Below, piece after piece: positions 19,950-28,216 of a stretch of 64,000 bases of DNA (its first letter is position 1; each line of letters begins with the position of its first letter). A model generated the notes under the pieces. The model was given only the letters and a program-made list of their open reading frames with translations. It searched no databases and was not told the origin of the DNA. Made by a program: the position numbers and the translations under genes. Origin of the DNA: Pseudophaeobacter sp. EL27 (GTDB lineage: Bacteria > Pseudomonadota > Alphaproteobacteria > Rhodobacterales > Rhodobacteraceae); contig NZ_OMPQ01000005.1 of assembly GCF_900313025.1 (NCBI RefSeq), positions 186,001-250,000 of the forward strand. Reading direction: 5' to 3'.

Positions 19950-20055
19950 GGGCAGTGCCCGACTGCGGGTGGGGGTAAAGCCCCCGCCCCTTTGCCGGAG
20001 GCAAACCTCCGGTTTGACGGGGGCGGTCGGGCACTGCCCGGCGTTCCACCGGGCC
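19950..20055 (+). repeat. Intergenic inverted repeat, copy 2 (family R)
   Basis: The outer arms GGGCAGTGCCCGA (19950-19962) and TCGGGCACTGCCC (20027-20039) are exact reverse complements. They differ from copy 1 by a C:G to T:A exchange that keeps pairing. Inside are an additional perfect hairpin CCGGAGG-CAAA-CCTCCGG (about 19995-20012) and GC-rich inner arms. A small hairpin tail CCCGG/CCGGG follows to 20055. Confidence 0.88.
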
Positions 20056-20070
20056 TAATAGGAGAACACA

Positions 20071-21162
20071 ATGCTTAAAGGCACCCGTATCATCGAAGTA
20101 GAGGGCCTTGGCCCCGGCCCCTTTGCCGCCATGTGGCTGGCCGACATGGGCGCCGATGTGATCTGTGTCCACCGCAAGGGTGGCGGCGTCACACCGGGCA
20201 TGCCGGAACGCTCGGTTCTGGATCGCGGTAAGCGCTCGATCGAGCTGGACCTGAAAGATCCCGAAGACATCAAGGCCTTCCTCGCGCTGGTCGCCACCGC
20301 CGACGGGTTGATCGAGGGCTTTCGCCCCGGCGTGATGGAACGGCTTGGCATCGGCCCCGAGGCGTGCCATGCGGTCAATCCCGATCTGGTCTTTGGCCGC
20401 ATGACCGGCTGGGGCCAGGACAGCGCCCTGTCGGAAACCGCGGGCCATGATCTGAACTACATCTCGCTCTCCGGCGCGCTGTGGTATGCCTCCAATCCCG
20501 GCGATGCGCCGCTGTCCCCGGCCACCCTGGTCGGCGATATCGGCGGTGGTGCCATGTATCTGGTCGCTGGCATGCTGGCCGGGCTCTTGCGCGCTAAGAC
20601 CAGCGGGGAGGGCACGGTGGTGGACGCGGCGATCTATGACGGATCGGCCCATATGATGAACCTCTTGATGAGCATCCGTCAGGCGGGTGGCTTTGGCGAG
20701 ACCCGCGGGCAGAACCTGCTGGATGGTCCGCATTGGAGCCGGTCCTACGCCTGTGCTGATGGCGGCTATATGACCGTGCAATGCCTGGAGCCAAAATTCT
20801 ATGCCCAGTTCCTGCAGTTAATGGCGCTGAGCGAGGATGCCGATTTCAAACGCCAGTTCGACAAGAGCCTCTGGCCCATACTGACCGGGCGTCTGGCCGG
20901 GATCTTTGCCAGTCACCCGCGCGCCCATTGGGCGGCGCTGTTTGACGGATCGGACGCCTGCGTCGCCCCGGTGCTGAGCCCCGATGAAGCCCTGACACAT
21001 CCGATGAACGCGCGCGGCACCTGGGTTGAACATGACGGCACCCTGCAGGCGCGCCCTGCCCCCCGCTTTGATCACGCCTCCGCCTGGCAGCCTCAGCCCA
21101 GCCCGGAACGTGGGCAACACAGCAGCGAAATTCTGGCCGAACTTGGCCTCCATAAGGATTAA
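20071..21162 (+). CDS. CaiB/BaiF family CoA transferase or acyl-CoA racemase
   Basis: Class III CoA-transferase fold, 363 residues, starting with the typical LKGTRIIEVEGLGPGPFAAM and LADMGADVI nucleotide-binding segments and containing GHDLNYISLSG, the active-site region where the catalytic Asp or His-Asp pair sits. The GP-rich N-terminus and the length resemble alpha-methylacyl-CoA racemase (AMACR) more than formyl-CoA transferase. Either would fit the operon: racemisation of a 2-methyl branch, or activation of an acid. AGGAG precedes the ATG at 20071. Confidence 0.85.
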   Translation: MLKGTRIIEVEGLGPGPFAAMWLADMGADVICVHRKGGGVTPGMPERSVLDRGKRSIELDLKDPEDIKAFLALVATADGLIEGFRPGVMERLGIGPEACHAVNPDLVFGRMTGWGQDSALSETAGHDLNYISLSGALWYASNPGDAPLSPATLVGDIGGGAMYLVAGMLAGLLRAKTSGEGTVVDAAIYDGSAHMMNLLMSIRQAGGFGETRGQNLLDGPHWSRSYACADGGYMTVQCLEPKFYAQFLQLMALSEDADFKRQFDKSLWPILTGRLAGIFASHPRAHWAALFDGSDACVAPVLSPDEALTHPMNARGTWVEHDGTLQARPAPRFDHASAWQPQPSPERGQHSSEILAELGLHKD

Positions 21163-21167
21163 CCCCA

Positions 21168-22325
21168 ATGACTGCCCATATCTCCCCCTGGATGGATGAC
21201 GAACTGACCATGCTGCAGGAGTCCCTGCGTGAGTTTTATGCCAAGGAAATGGTCCCCCATGAAGAACGTTGGCAAAAGCAGGGCCATATCGATCGGGAGT
21301 TCTGGAACAAGGCCGGCGAAATGGGCATCCTCTGCGCCAGCGTTCCCGAAGAATACGGCGGCATGGGCGGGGATTTTCGCCATGAGGCGGTGATTGCCAC
21401 CGAGCAGTTCCGCGCCGCCGGCTTTTCCGGTTTTGGCAATTCCGTACATAGCCAGATCTGCGCCGGCTACATCCTCGACTATGGTTCAGAGGAGCAAAAA
21501 CAGCGTTGGCTGCCCAAGATGGCCAGTGGTGAGATGGTCTGCGCCATAGCCATGACCGAACCAGGCACTGGCTCGGACTTGCAAAACATCAAGACCACTG
21601 CGCGGCTGGAGGGCAATGAATATGTGCTGAGTGGCTCCAAGACCTTCATCACCAATGGCCAGCAGGCCGATCTGATCATTGTGGTGGCCAAGACCGATAC
21701 CAGCCTTGGCGCAAAAGGCATTTCCCTGATGATGGTGGAAACCGCCGAGGCAGAGGGCTTTGCCCGGGGCCGCAATCTGGAGAAACTGGGGTTGAAAAGC
21801 CAGGACACCTCCGAGCTGTTTTTTGACAATCTGCGCCTGCCGCCTGAGAACCTGCTGGGTGGCGTCGAGGGTCAGGGGTTTTATCAGCTGATGAAATCCC
21901 TACCGCAGGAACGGTTGGTGGTGGCCCTGGGCGGGGCGGCCGCAATGGAGAAGGCGCTGGAAGAAACCGTGGCCTATACCTCCGAGCGCCGCGCCTTTGG
22001 CAAGCCACTATTGGAGATGCAGAACACCCGCTTCAAGCTGGCCGAGGTGAAAACCATTGCCCATATTGCACGGGTGTTTCTGGACGACTGTGTGGCCAAA
22101 CATCTGCGCGGCGAGCTGGATGCCACCACCGCCTCGATGGCAAAATGGTGGGTGACACAGATGCAATGCGACTGCATTGATGAATGCCTGCAGCTCTTTG
22201 GTGGCTATGGCTATATGTCGGAATACCCGATCTCGACCATGTATGCCGATGCAAGGGTGCAAAAGATTTACGGCGGCTCCAACGAGATCATGAAAGAGCT
22301 GATTGCCCGCAGCCTGACCGCCTGA
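21168..22325 (+). CDS. Acyl-CoA dehydrogenase
   Basis: FAD-dependent acyl-CoA dehydrogenase of 385 residues, the usual size. The FAD/acyl-CoA signature is AMTEPGTGSDLQ around residue 125; the C-terminal QLFGGYGYMSEYPI and IYGGSNEIMKEL segments are family hallmarks. The catalytic glutamate position (loop 7 or helix G) cannot be fixed by eye. It closes the operon and would supply the enoyl-CoA for the hydratase pair. The start follows the CoA-transferase stop by five bases with AAGGA as ribosome binding site. Confidence 0.93.
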   Translation: MTAHISPWMDDELTMLQESLREFYAKEMVPHEERWQKQGHIDREFWNKAGEMGILCASVPEEYGGMGGDFRHEAVIATEQFRAAGFSGFGNSVHSQICAGYILDYGSEEQKQRWLPKMASGEMVCAIAMTEPGTGSDLQNIKTTARLEGNEYVLSGSKTFITNGQQADLIIVVAKTDTSLGAKGISLMMVETAEAEGFARGRNLEKLGLKSQDTSELFFDNLRLPPENLLGGVEGQGFYQLMKSLPQERLVVALGGAAAMEKALEETVAYTSERRAFGKPLLEMQNTRFKLAEVKTIAHIARVFLDDCVAKHLRGELDATTASMAKWWVTQMQCDCIDECLQLFGGYGYMSEYPISTMYADARVQKIYGGSNEIMKELIARSLTA

Positions 22326-22348
22326 CCCTGACGAATTGCACATAGAAA

Positions 22349-22385
22349 AGCCCGCGCTACAGTGACCTGTTGCACGGGCTCTTTA
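22349..22385. terminator. Bidirectional intrinsic terminator
   Basis: A long interrupted stem (AGCCCG.GC.ACAG / CTGT.GC.CGGGCT) with TTT-rich flanks on both strands. It lies between the acyl-CoA dehydrogenase (plus) and the small basic protein gene (minus), which converge here. Confidence 0.78.
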
Positions 22386-22402
22386 GGGTCAGACGGGCCA
22401 GA

Positions 22403-22567
22403 TCAGCCTTTGTTTTTCGCCTCAGTGGCGGCCTTCATCCGGGCCAGAAGCGCCGATTTATCCTGCGCTTTGCCATAGGGGTTTTTGCGACTGCCCTTGG
22501 CATTATGTTCGGCGTGGCGCGGTGTGTTGCCACCCTTGTTGGGATTGCCGGATTTTCCGTAGTCCAT
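22403..22567 (-). CDS. Small basic conserved hypothetical protein
   Basis: The 54-residue product is rich in Gly, Asn, Lys and Ala (MDYGKSGNPNKGGNTPRHAE) with a basic C-terminal half, and looks disordered. I chose the ATG at 22567; the longer frame to 22642 adds an unrelated Trp/Cys/Ile stretch. The composition suggests RNA or DNA binding, but this is inference. Function unknown. Confidence 0.65.
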   Translation of the reverse strand: MDYGKSGNPNKGGNTPRHAEHNAKGSRKNPYGKAQDKSALLARMKAATEAKNKG

Positions 22568-22654
22568 GGGGTTGGCCTCAAATCTGGGAATGCGAGTAAA
22601 CGCTGTAGCGGCGCTGATGCACCAAAGTCCGGGTCTTTGCAAGGCTGACCGCAG

Positions 22655-22712
22655 TGTGGGGCGCTGCCCCCGCAGCCCCTTTGGGGCCGCTCCCCCGGAA
22701 TATTTGAGGAAA
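22655..22712. repeat. GC-rich intergenic hairpin sequence
   Basis: GGGGCGCTGCCCC followed by GCCCC-TTT-GGGGC and a CCCCCGGAATATTT end. It differs from family R. The block form suggests a dispersed intergenic element, but only one clear copy is in this window. Confidence 0.35.
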
Positions 22713-22732
22713 GGTGAAAGTCCAGGGCAACC

Positions 22733-23260
22733 TCAGGGGCGGTAGGTCAGGACCTCATTTGGGTAGGATTGGTCCTGGACCTGAAAATGGGTGCGGCCGG
22801 TGATTTCAAACCCCATGCGCTGGTAGAAGCCAATCGCTGAGGTGTTTTCTGAATTGGTGGTCAGCCAGGGGTGTGAGGCGCCAAGGTCGGCACAGCGCTG
22901 GAGCCCCGCCTGCAACAGGGCCTGCCCCAATCCGCGCACCTGGTGGCGCGGTTGCACATAGAGAGTAGCGATCTCAACTGCACAGCCCGGCCCTGCTGGG
23001 GGCATTACCCCGTTGGAAATACGGATAAACCCATCGATGCCCTCAGCGTTTTGCGAGACAATGATGCTCTCACTGTCTCGTGCCAGATGCGCAGCCATGC
23101 GCTGCGGCGTGAGTTCGGCAATGACATAATCGGCAAAGAAGCCGTTGATGCCACGACGCAGATAGGTGCCCAGCCAGACCTCGATCGACAGGGCGGCCAG
23201 GCTCGACGCGTCCTCAGGACACGCCGGGCGCAGGGTGATGTCTGCAGCCTGTTCAACCAC
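22733..23260 (-). CDS. GNAT-family N-acetyltransferase
   Basis: This 175-residue GNAT protein carries motif A, the acetyl-CoA pyrophosphate-binding segment [13 protein letters not shown], after the beta-4 strand [10 protein letters not shown], and ends with [13 protein letters not shown] (motif B). The start is a GTG at 23260 that overlaps the hemE stop by eight bases, so it is probably co-translated with hemE. The acyl acceptor is unknown. Confidence 0.87.
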   Translation of the reverse strand: MVEQAADITLRPACPEDASSLAALSIEVWLGTYLRRGINGFFADYVIAELTPQRMAAHLARDSESIIVSQNAEGIDGFIRISNGVMPPAGPGCAVEIATLYVQPRHQVRGLGQALLQAGLQRCADLGASHPWLTTNSENTSAIGFYQRMGFEITGRTHFQVQDQSYPNEVLTYRP

Positions 23261-24287
23261 CGCGGACAGTGTCGATCATCAGCTGGACGTTGTCGGGGTC
23301 CGCATCCGGGGTAATGCCATGACCCAGATTGAAGATATGCGGGCCGTTCTTAAAGGCCTGAACGATAGCGCGGGTTTCTTTGACCAGTTCTTCTCCGCCA
23401 GTGACCATATGGCGCGAGGCCAGGTTGCCCTGTACGCAGCCATCGACCTGCAGGTTCTGCGCCGCCCAGAGCGGATCAACCGAATTGTCCAGTGCCAGAC
23501 AGTCGATGCCGGTTTCCTTGGCAAAGCCGAGGTATTTATCACCAGCTTCGCGCGGGAAGCCAATGACTGGGATACCAGGGTGGCGCTCTTTCAGCGCAGC
23601 AGTGATCTGACGGCAGGGCTCCAGCGCATATTTGCGGAAATCCTCGCCTTTGAGCGAGCCCGCCCAGCTGTCAAAGATCTTCACCACTTCGGCGCCGCCC
23701 TCGATCTGTTTGGACAGATAATCAATGGTGGCCTCGGTGATACGGGCCAGAAGGGCCTCGAACAGGGGGCGGTTTTCCTGCTTCAGCGCATGAGCAGGCC
23801 CCTGATCCGGGGTGCCGCGACCCGCAATCATATAGGTGGCCACGGTCCAGGGGGCACCGGCAAAACCAATCAGCGTGGTCTCGGAGGGCAATTCGCGGGA
23901 CAGGATTTTGACGGTCTCGTAGATCGGATTGAGGGTCTCGTGGATATCCGCGACCGGCCCCAGCTTGGCAAAATCAGCCTCGGTTGTGATGGTCGACAGG
24001 CGCGGCCCCTCGCCGGTGACAAACCACAGATCCGCGCCCAGCGCCTGGGGGATCAGCAGGATATCGGCAAAGAGGATCGCCGCATCAAAGCCATAGCGCC
24101 GGATCGGCTGCAGGGTGACCTCCGCCGCCAGTTCAGGATTGTAGCAGAGCTTCAGGAAATCCCCGGCCTGGGCGCGGGTGGCGCGATACTCGGGCAGGTA
24201 GCGGCCCGCCTGGCGCATCATCCAGATTGGCGGCACATCCTGCGTTTCCCCTGCCAATGCGCGCAGAATTTTCTTTTGTTCAGCCAT
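23253..24287 (-). CDS. hemE: Uroporphyrinogen decarboxylase
   Basis: HemE decarboxylates the four acetate side chains of uroporphyrinogen III to make coproporphyrinogen III in haem and bacteriochlorophyll synthesis. The 344-residue product shows the N-terminal signature [16 protein letters not shown] at about residues 18-33 and [13 protein letters not shown] near residue 140, both universally conserved. I chose the ATG at 24287 (MAEQKK); the 17 residues upstream in the frame look non-coding. It is divergent from hemC, which acts two steps earlier. Confidence 0.97.
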   Translation of the reverse strand: MAEQKKILRALAGETQDVPPIWMMRQAGRYLPEYRATRAQAGDFLKLCYNPELAAEVTLQPIRRYGFDAAILFADILLIPQALGADLWFVTGEGPRLSTITTEADFAKLGPVADIHETLNPIYETVKILSRELPSETTLIGFAGAPWTVATYMIAGRGTPDQGPAHALKQENRPLFEALLARITEATIDYLSKQIEGGAEVVKIFDSWAGSLKGEDFRKYALEPCRQITAALKERHPGIPVIGFPREAGDKYLGFAKETGIDCLALDNSVDPLWAAQNLQVDGCVQGNLASRHMVTGGEELVKETRAIVQAFKNGPHIFNLGHGITPDADPDNVQLMIDTVRGG

Positions 24288-24408
24288 GTCACCCTCGATT
24301 TTATCTGCTCGTTTACGTCGCCCATGAGGTCGGCCCAAAGCGGCAAATTGTCAAGGGTGGCCTGACCAGTGCTTGCAACGGCAAATCGCCGCTACTAAAG
24401 GTCATATC

Positions 24409-25368
24409 ATGACACAGAACCTGCCCTCCCCCGCTTCTCCGCTGAAAATCGGCACCCGTGGATCGCCGCTGGCGCTGGCCCAGGCCTATGAGACCCGCCG
24501 CCGACTGGCGGAGGCATTTGATCTGCCGCATGAGGCATTCGAGATCGTGGTGATCAAAACCAGTGGTGACAATCAGGCACTGATTGCGGCGGACAAGCCG
24601 CTGAAGGAGCTGGGGGGCAAGGGGCTGTTCACCAAGGAGATCGAAGAGGATCTGTTGTCAGGGGCGATCGATATTGCGGTGCATTCCATGAAGGATATGC
24701 CCGTGGCCCAGCCGCACGGCCTGCTGCTGGAATGTTACCTGCCGCGCGAAGATGTGCGCGATGCCTTTGTCTCGCCCAAGTTTTCCCGCCTGCAGGATCT
24801 GGAAGCCGGGGCTGTGGTTGGCACCTCGTCACTGCGCCGCCGGGCACAATTGATGAACCGTCGCCCCGACCTGAATGTGGTCGAGTTTCGCGGCAATGTG
24901 CAGACCCGGCTGAAAAAGCTGAACGCGGGCGTGGCGGAATGCACCTTCCTGGCGATGGCTGGTCTGAACCGGCTGGCAATGGAAGATGTGCCCGCCACCG
25001 CGATTGAGACCGATGACATGCTGCCAGCGGTGGCTCAGGGCGCCATCGGGATTGAGCGGCGTGGCGATGACAGCAATACCGCCGCGATGCTCGAAGCGAT
25101 CCATGACGTAACCACGGGCCAGCGCTTGGCGGCAGAGCGGGCCTTTCTGGCCGCGCTGGATGGCTCTTGTGAGACACCTATCGCGGGGCTGGCCGAACTG
25201 GATGGTGGCACATTGCGACTGCGCGGTGAGGTGCTGCGCCCTGATGGCTCCGAGGCCATCGCTGGGGACCAGACCTGTGCCATCGAAGACGGGGCAGCGC
25301 TGGGGCGCGATATTGCAGCAAGACTGCTGACCTCGGCTGGTTCCGGTTTTTTTGACTGGCGCCAGTAA
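24409..25368 (+). CDS. hemC: Porphobilinogen deaminase (hydroxymethylbilane synthase)
   Basis: HemC joins four porphobilinogens into hydroxymethylbilane. The 319-residue product has the N-terminal IGTRGSPLALAQA, the substrate-binding HSMKDMP and SSLRRRAQL segments, and the cysteine in LDGSCETPIAG that carries the dipyrromethane cofactor. The ATG at 24409 is preceded by AAAGG. It is divergent from hemE across 121 bp, so the two tetrapyrrole genes share a promoter region. Confidence 0.97.
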   Translation: MTQNLPSPASPLKIGTRGSPLALAQAYETRRRLAEAFDLPHEAFEIVVIKTSGDNQALIAADKPLKELGGKGLFTKEIEEDLLSGAIDIAVHSMKDMPVAQPHGLLLECYLPREDVRDAFVSPKFSRLQDLEAGAVVGTSSLRRRAQLMNRRPDLNVVEFRGNVQTRLKKLNAGVAECTFLAMAGLNRLAMEDVPATAIETDDMLPAVAQGAIGIERRGDDSNTAAMLEAIHDVTTGQRLAAERAFLAALDGSCETPIAGLAELDGGTLRLRGEVLRPDGSEAIAGDQTCAIEDGAALGRDIAARLLTSAGSGFFDWRQ

Positions 25369-25376
25369 TACTATGC

Positions 25377-25416
25377 CGTGATGGCTGCCAATGGGTGTAG
25401 CCATCACGCGGGTTTT
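25377..25416 (+). terminator. Intrinsic terminator after hemC
   Basis: CGTGATGGCT (25377-25386) pairs perfectly with AGCCATCACG (25399-25408), followed by GCGGGTTTT. Confidence 0.75.
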
Positions 25417-25428
25417 GCGACTTTGTCT

Positions 25429-26244
25429 TTATATCTGCCCTGACCAGCGCAGCCAGGTTTCGGGGCTGTCGTGGAAGACATTCAGGTCCACATTACCCGC
25501 AATCCCGGGCACCACACCGGTGCCAGTATACTGCCAAAGCCGCCAATGGGCGCCCGGGTAGACCTGACGTGGATGTCCGGCAACCGAGCGCAGCCAGAAC
25601 TCAGTCCCGCGCAGCCGCCCAATGCCCGTCTCGCGGAAGAAATCAACCGTGGTGTAGATCACCGGACGCTGGCCGTAATGCGCCTCTAACAGAGCTAGAA
25701 ACTTACGCGCCTCGGCCCGCACCACCCGGCCATCCGGGCGTTTGGTGCAGGTGCGCGAGCGCGGGTTCCATTCCATATCCAGGACCGGGGGCAATGCCTT
25801 TGGATCGCGTGGCACATGTTTGATGAACCAGCGGGCTTGCTCTGCTGCTGGGCGGCAGAAATAGAAATAGTGATAGGCGCCACGCGGCACCCCTGCACGC
25901 GGAGCCCCGCGCCAGTTTGCGATGAAACGCGGGTCGGCCACATCGCCGCCCTCGGTCGCCTTGATATAGGCAAAGGAGACACCCGATGCCCTGACCTGCG
26001 GCCAGGCGATCTCGCCCTGATAGCGGGACACATCAATACCGTGGATTGCATAGCTGTTGGGACCACGGCCACGCCATTCATGCGGGTCACTATCGCCAAA
26101 GCGCGGATATGTGGTGAGCTGCGCCAGCTGGGCCTCGGAGGGGCGTTGCGTCGGGGTGGCGCTCACCTCTGGGGAGGGCGGTGGTTTGGCGCCGCAACTC
26201 ACCAGAGCCATGATTGCCAGAACACCTAAAACACTGCTGCGCAT
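25429..26244 (-). CDS. GH25-family lysozyme-like lipoprotein
   Basis: This 271-residue protein starts with a lipoprotein signal peptide; LVSC at residues 14-17 is the lipobox. The mature part is a glycoside hydrolase family 25 domain (Chalaropsis-type muramidase): HGIDVSRYQG holds the first active-site Asp, and PVLDMEWN holds the Asp-x-Glu catalytic pair. YIKATEGG and LWQYTG are further family motifs. It should cut or bind peptidoglycan from the envelope, probably in wall turnover. It lies downstream of hemF, separated by a terminator. Confidence 0.9.
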   Translation of the reverse strand: MRSSVLGVLAIMALVSCGAKPPPSPEVSATPTQRPSEAQLAQLTTYPRFGDSDPHEWRGRGPNSYAIHGIDVSRYQGEIAWPQVRASGVSFAYIKATEGGDVADPRFIANWRGAPRAGVPRGAYHYFYFCRPAAEQARWFIKHVPRDPKALPPVLDMEWNPRSRTCTKRPDGRVVRAEARKFLALLEAHYGQRPVIYTTVDFFRETGIGRLRGTEFWLRSVAGHPRQVYPGAHWRLWQYTGTGVVPGIAGNVDLNVFHDSPETWLRWSGQI

Positions 26245-26268
26245 CGCAAAAACCTTAAACCAAAGACA

Positions 26269-26299
26269 AAAGAACCGGCTGCAAAGGCGCCGGTTCTTT
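26269..26299 (-). terminator. Intrinsic terminator after hemF
   Basis: AAAGAACCGGC and GCCGGTTCTTT are perfect inverted arms. Read on the minus strand, the stem is followed by TTGTCTTT. It isolates hemF from the GH25 gene. Confidence 0.82.
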
Positions 26300-26388
26300 C
26301 AATTTGTATCGAAGATGTCTGTTTTCCTAGTGCAAAGCTGCAACCACCGTGAAATGGGCGCAATTTCGCGCCCTTATGGCCCGCTGCC

Positions 26389-27282
26389 TCAGACCCATTT
26401 TGCCATGGGCGGCAGGCTCATCAGCACGGCATTGGCATCATGGCCGGTCTCGAGGCCGAACTTGGTGCCACGGTCATAGACCAGATTATATTCTGCATAG
26501 AGGCCACGATGCACCAGCTGCGCGTCTTTGTCGGCGTCTGAGAAATCCTGAACCCGGCGTTTGTCCACCAGCGGCAGATAGGCCGGCAAGAAAGCGCGGC
26601 CAATATCCTGTGTCAGGGCAAAATCCCTGGCCCAGTCGCCTGTGTTGTGGTCATCCATAAAGATGCCGCCAACGCCACGCGCCCGGTTGCGGTGGGGGAT
26701 ATAGAAATACTCATCCGCCCAGTCTTTGAGCCGGGGATAGAGATCAGCGCCATGGGGGTCGAGATGCGCCTTTTGGGTGGCATGAAAATGCGCTGTGTCC
26801 TCGTCATACTCGAGGCAGGGGTTGAGATCAGAGCCACCGCCAAACCACCAGGCATGCGGTGTCCAGAACATCCGGGTGTTCATATGCACGGCTGGCGCAT
26901 GGGGGTTGCGCATATGCGCCACCAGCGAGATCCCCGAGGCCCAGAACCGCGGATCTTCCTTCATCCCCGGCAGGCCCTTGCGGGCGGCCATAGCGTTCTG
27001 CGCCCGCTCGCCCAGAGTGCCGTAGACCTCGGAAATGTTGACGCCGACCTTTTCAAACACCCGGCCACCGCGCATCACGCTCATCAATCCGCCGCCCGCA
27101 TCTGATCCATCATCTGCTGCCCGCGTGGTCTTGGTGACCTCAAACCGTCCAGGGGCCAGATCCGCAAAGGGGCCGCTGTCATGACGGTCTTCCAGCGCCT
27201 CAAAGGCAGCGACGATCTCGTCGCGCAGGGTGCGGAACCAGGCAGCGGCCTGGGCTTTTTCTTCGATCATATCGGCGGTCAT
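26389..27282 (-). CDS. hemF: Oxygen-dependent coproporphyrinogen III oxidase
   Basis: HemF converts coproporphyrinogen III to protoporphyrinogen IX with O2. The 297-residue product has HMNTRMFW near residue 150, WWFGGGSDLNPC after it and YFYIPHRNRARGVGGIF near residue 190, which are diagnostic. The oxygen-independent counterpart hemN lies 20 kb away beside fnrL, so the organism can switch enzymes with oxygen supply. Confidence 0.96.
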   Translation of the reverse strand: MTADMIEEKAQAAAWFRTLRDEIVAAFEALEDRHDSGPFADLAPGRFEVTKTTRAADDGSDAGGGLMSVMRGGRVFEKVGVNISEVYGTLGERAQNAMAARKGLPGMKEDPRFWASGISLVAHMRNPHAPAVHMNTRMFWTPHAWWFGGGSDLNPCLEYDEDTAHFHATQKAHLDPHGADLYPRLKDWADEYFYIPHRNRARGVGGIFMDDHNTGDWARDFALTQDIGRAFLPAYLPLVDKRRVQDFSDADKDAQLVHRGLYAEYNLVYDRGTKFGLETGHDANAVLMSLPPMAKWV

Positions 27283-27317
27283 AAATGGGGTCTTTCGTTT
27301 TGATCAGCAGGGGCGCG

Positions 27318-28130
27318 CTAGTGGACGGGTGCTGCGACCGGATCCAGCAGGGTGCGGCCACCATCCAGGGTCATGATCTGCCCGGTCATGAAGCCCGAAG
27401 CATCCGAGGCCAGATACTGCGCCGCTTCGGTCAGCTCTGTCGGGGAGGCAATCCGGCCTAGAGGGGTGTGCTCTTCGATATCCTGACGGTAGCTGCGATT
27501 ATCCTTCAGCGTCGACCGCATCGAGGCACTCATCACCGAGCCAAAGGCGATGGAATTCACCCGAATCCGGTGCGGCGACAAGGAGACAGACAGCGAGCGG
27601 GTCAGCTGATCCAGCGCCGCAGAGGCAACCGAATAGGCCATCAGTTCAGGGTGGGTCCGTCGCGCAGCAATGGAAGAGAGATTGACGATGGCCCCCAGTG
27701 GAGCACCCTCATCTTCGCCTTCGCCCTGTTTGATCATCCTGCGGGCTACCTGCTGCGACAGCCGCAACGTGGGCAGCAGGTTTTCCATCAAGAGCAGCTC
27801 TAGCGAATCGTCATTGGGGTCCAGCGGGTCACTTTGCACCACCTGGCGGGCGCCATTGACCAGAATATCGATGTCATCAAAGGCATCGATTGTCGCCGAA
27901 AGCAGATTAGCAATGGTCAGACGTTCGCGCAGATCCCCGGCGAAGTAGCGGATATTGCTCTCCTCGGCCTGCTCGCCCAGCTCACGCACCAGCGCCGCCT
28001 CATTGGTATCGGCAAACATCACATTGGCTCCGGCCGCCACAAACTGACGGCCAATGGCTAGGCCAATGCCCGACGAAGCACCGGTGACGATGGCGGTCTT
28101 GCCAGAGATGGAAAAGGACATGCGAGGCAT
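27318..28130 (-). CDS. SDR-family protein lacking the canonical catalytic lysine
   Basis: The 270-residue product keeps the Rossmann signature TGASSGIGLA at residues 17-26 and the active-site serine (NLSS, 150-153), but the Y-x3-K motif reads YSVAS (Tyr166, Ser170) and NNAG is replaced by NGAR near residue 92. Without the lysine normal SDR chemistry is doubtful; the protein may bind a nucleotide as a sensor or be a divergent enzyme. The reading frame is otherwise intact, so it is not an obvious pseudogene. It lies 35 bp upstream of hemF on the same strand and could be co-transcribed. Confidence 0.85.
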   Translation of the reverse strand: MPRMSFSISGKTAIVTGASSGIGLAIGRQFVAAGANVMFADTNEAALVRELGEQAEESNIRYFAGDLRERLTIANLLSATIDAFDDIDILVNGARQVVQSDPLDPNDDSLELLLMENLLPTLRLSQQVARRMIKQGEGEDEGAPLGAIVNLSSIAARRTHPELMAYSVASAALDQLTRSLSVSLSPHRIRVNSIAFGSVMSASMRSTLKDNRSYRQDIEEHTPLGRIASPTELTEAAQYLASDASGFMTGQIMTLDGGRTLLDPVAAPVH

Positions 28131-28216
28131 ACTCCTGAGGTTTGATTTGGCTGCGAGCCTACCCCCCGCTTCCGCTTTTGGAAACGACGAAATGAGAGGT
28201 ATAGCGCGGGAAGATA

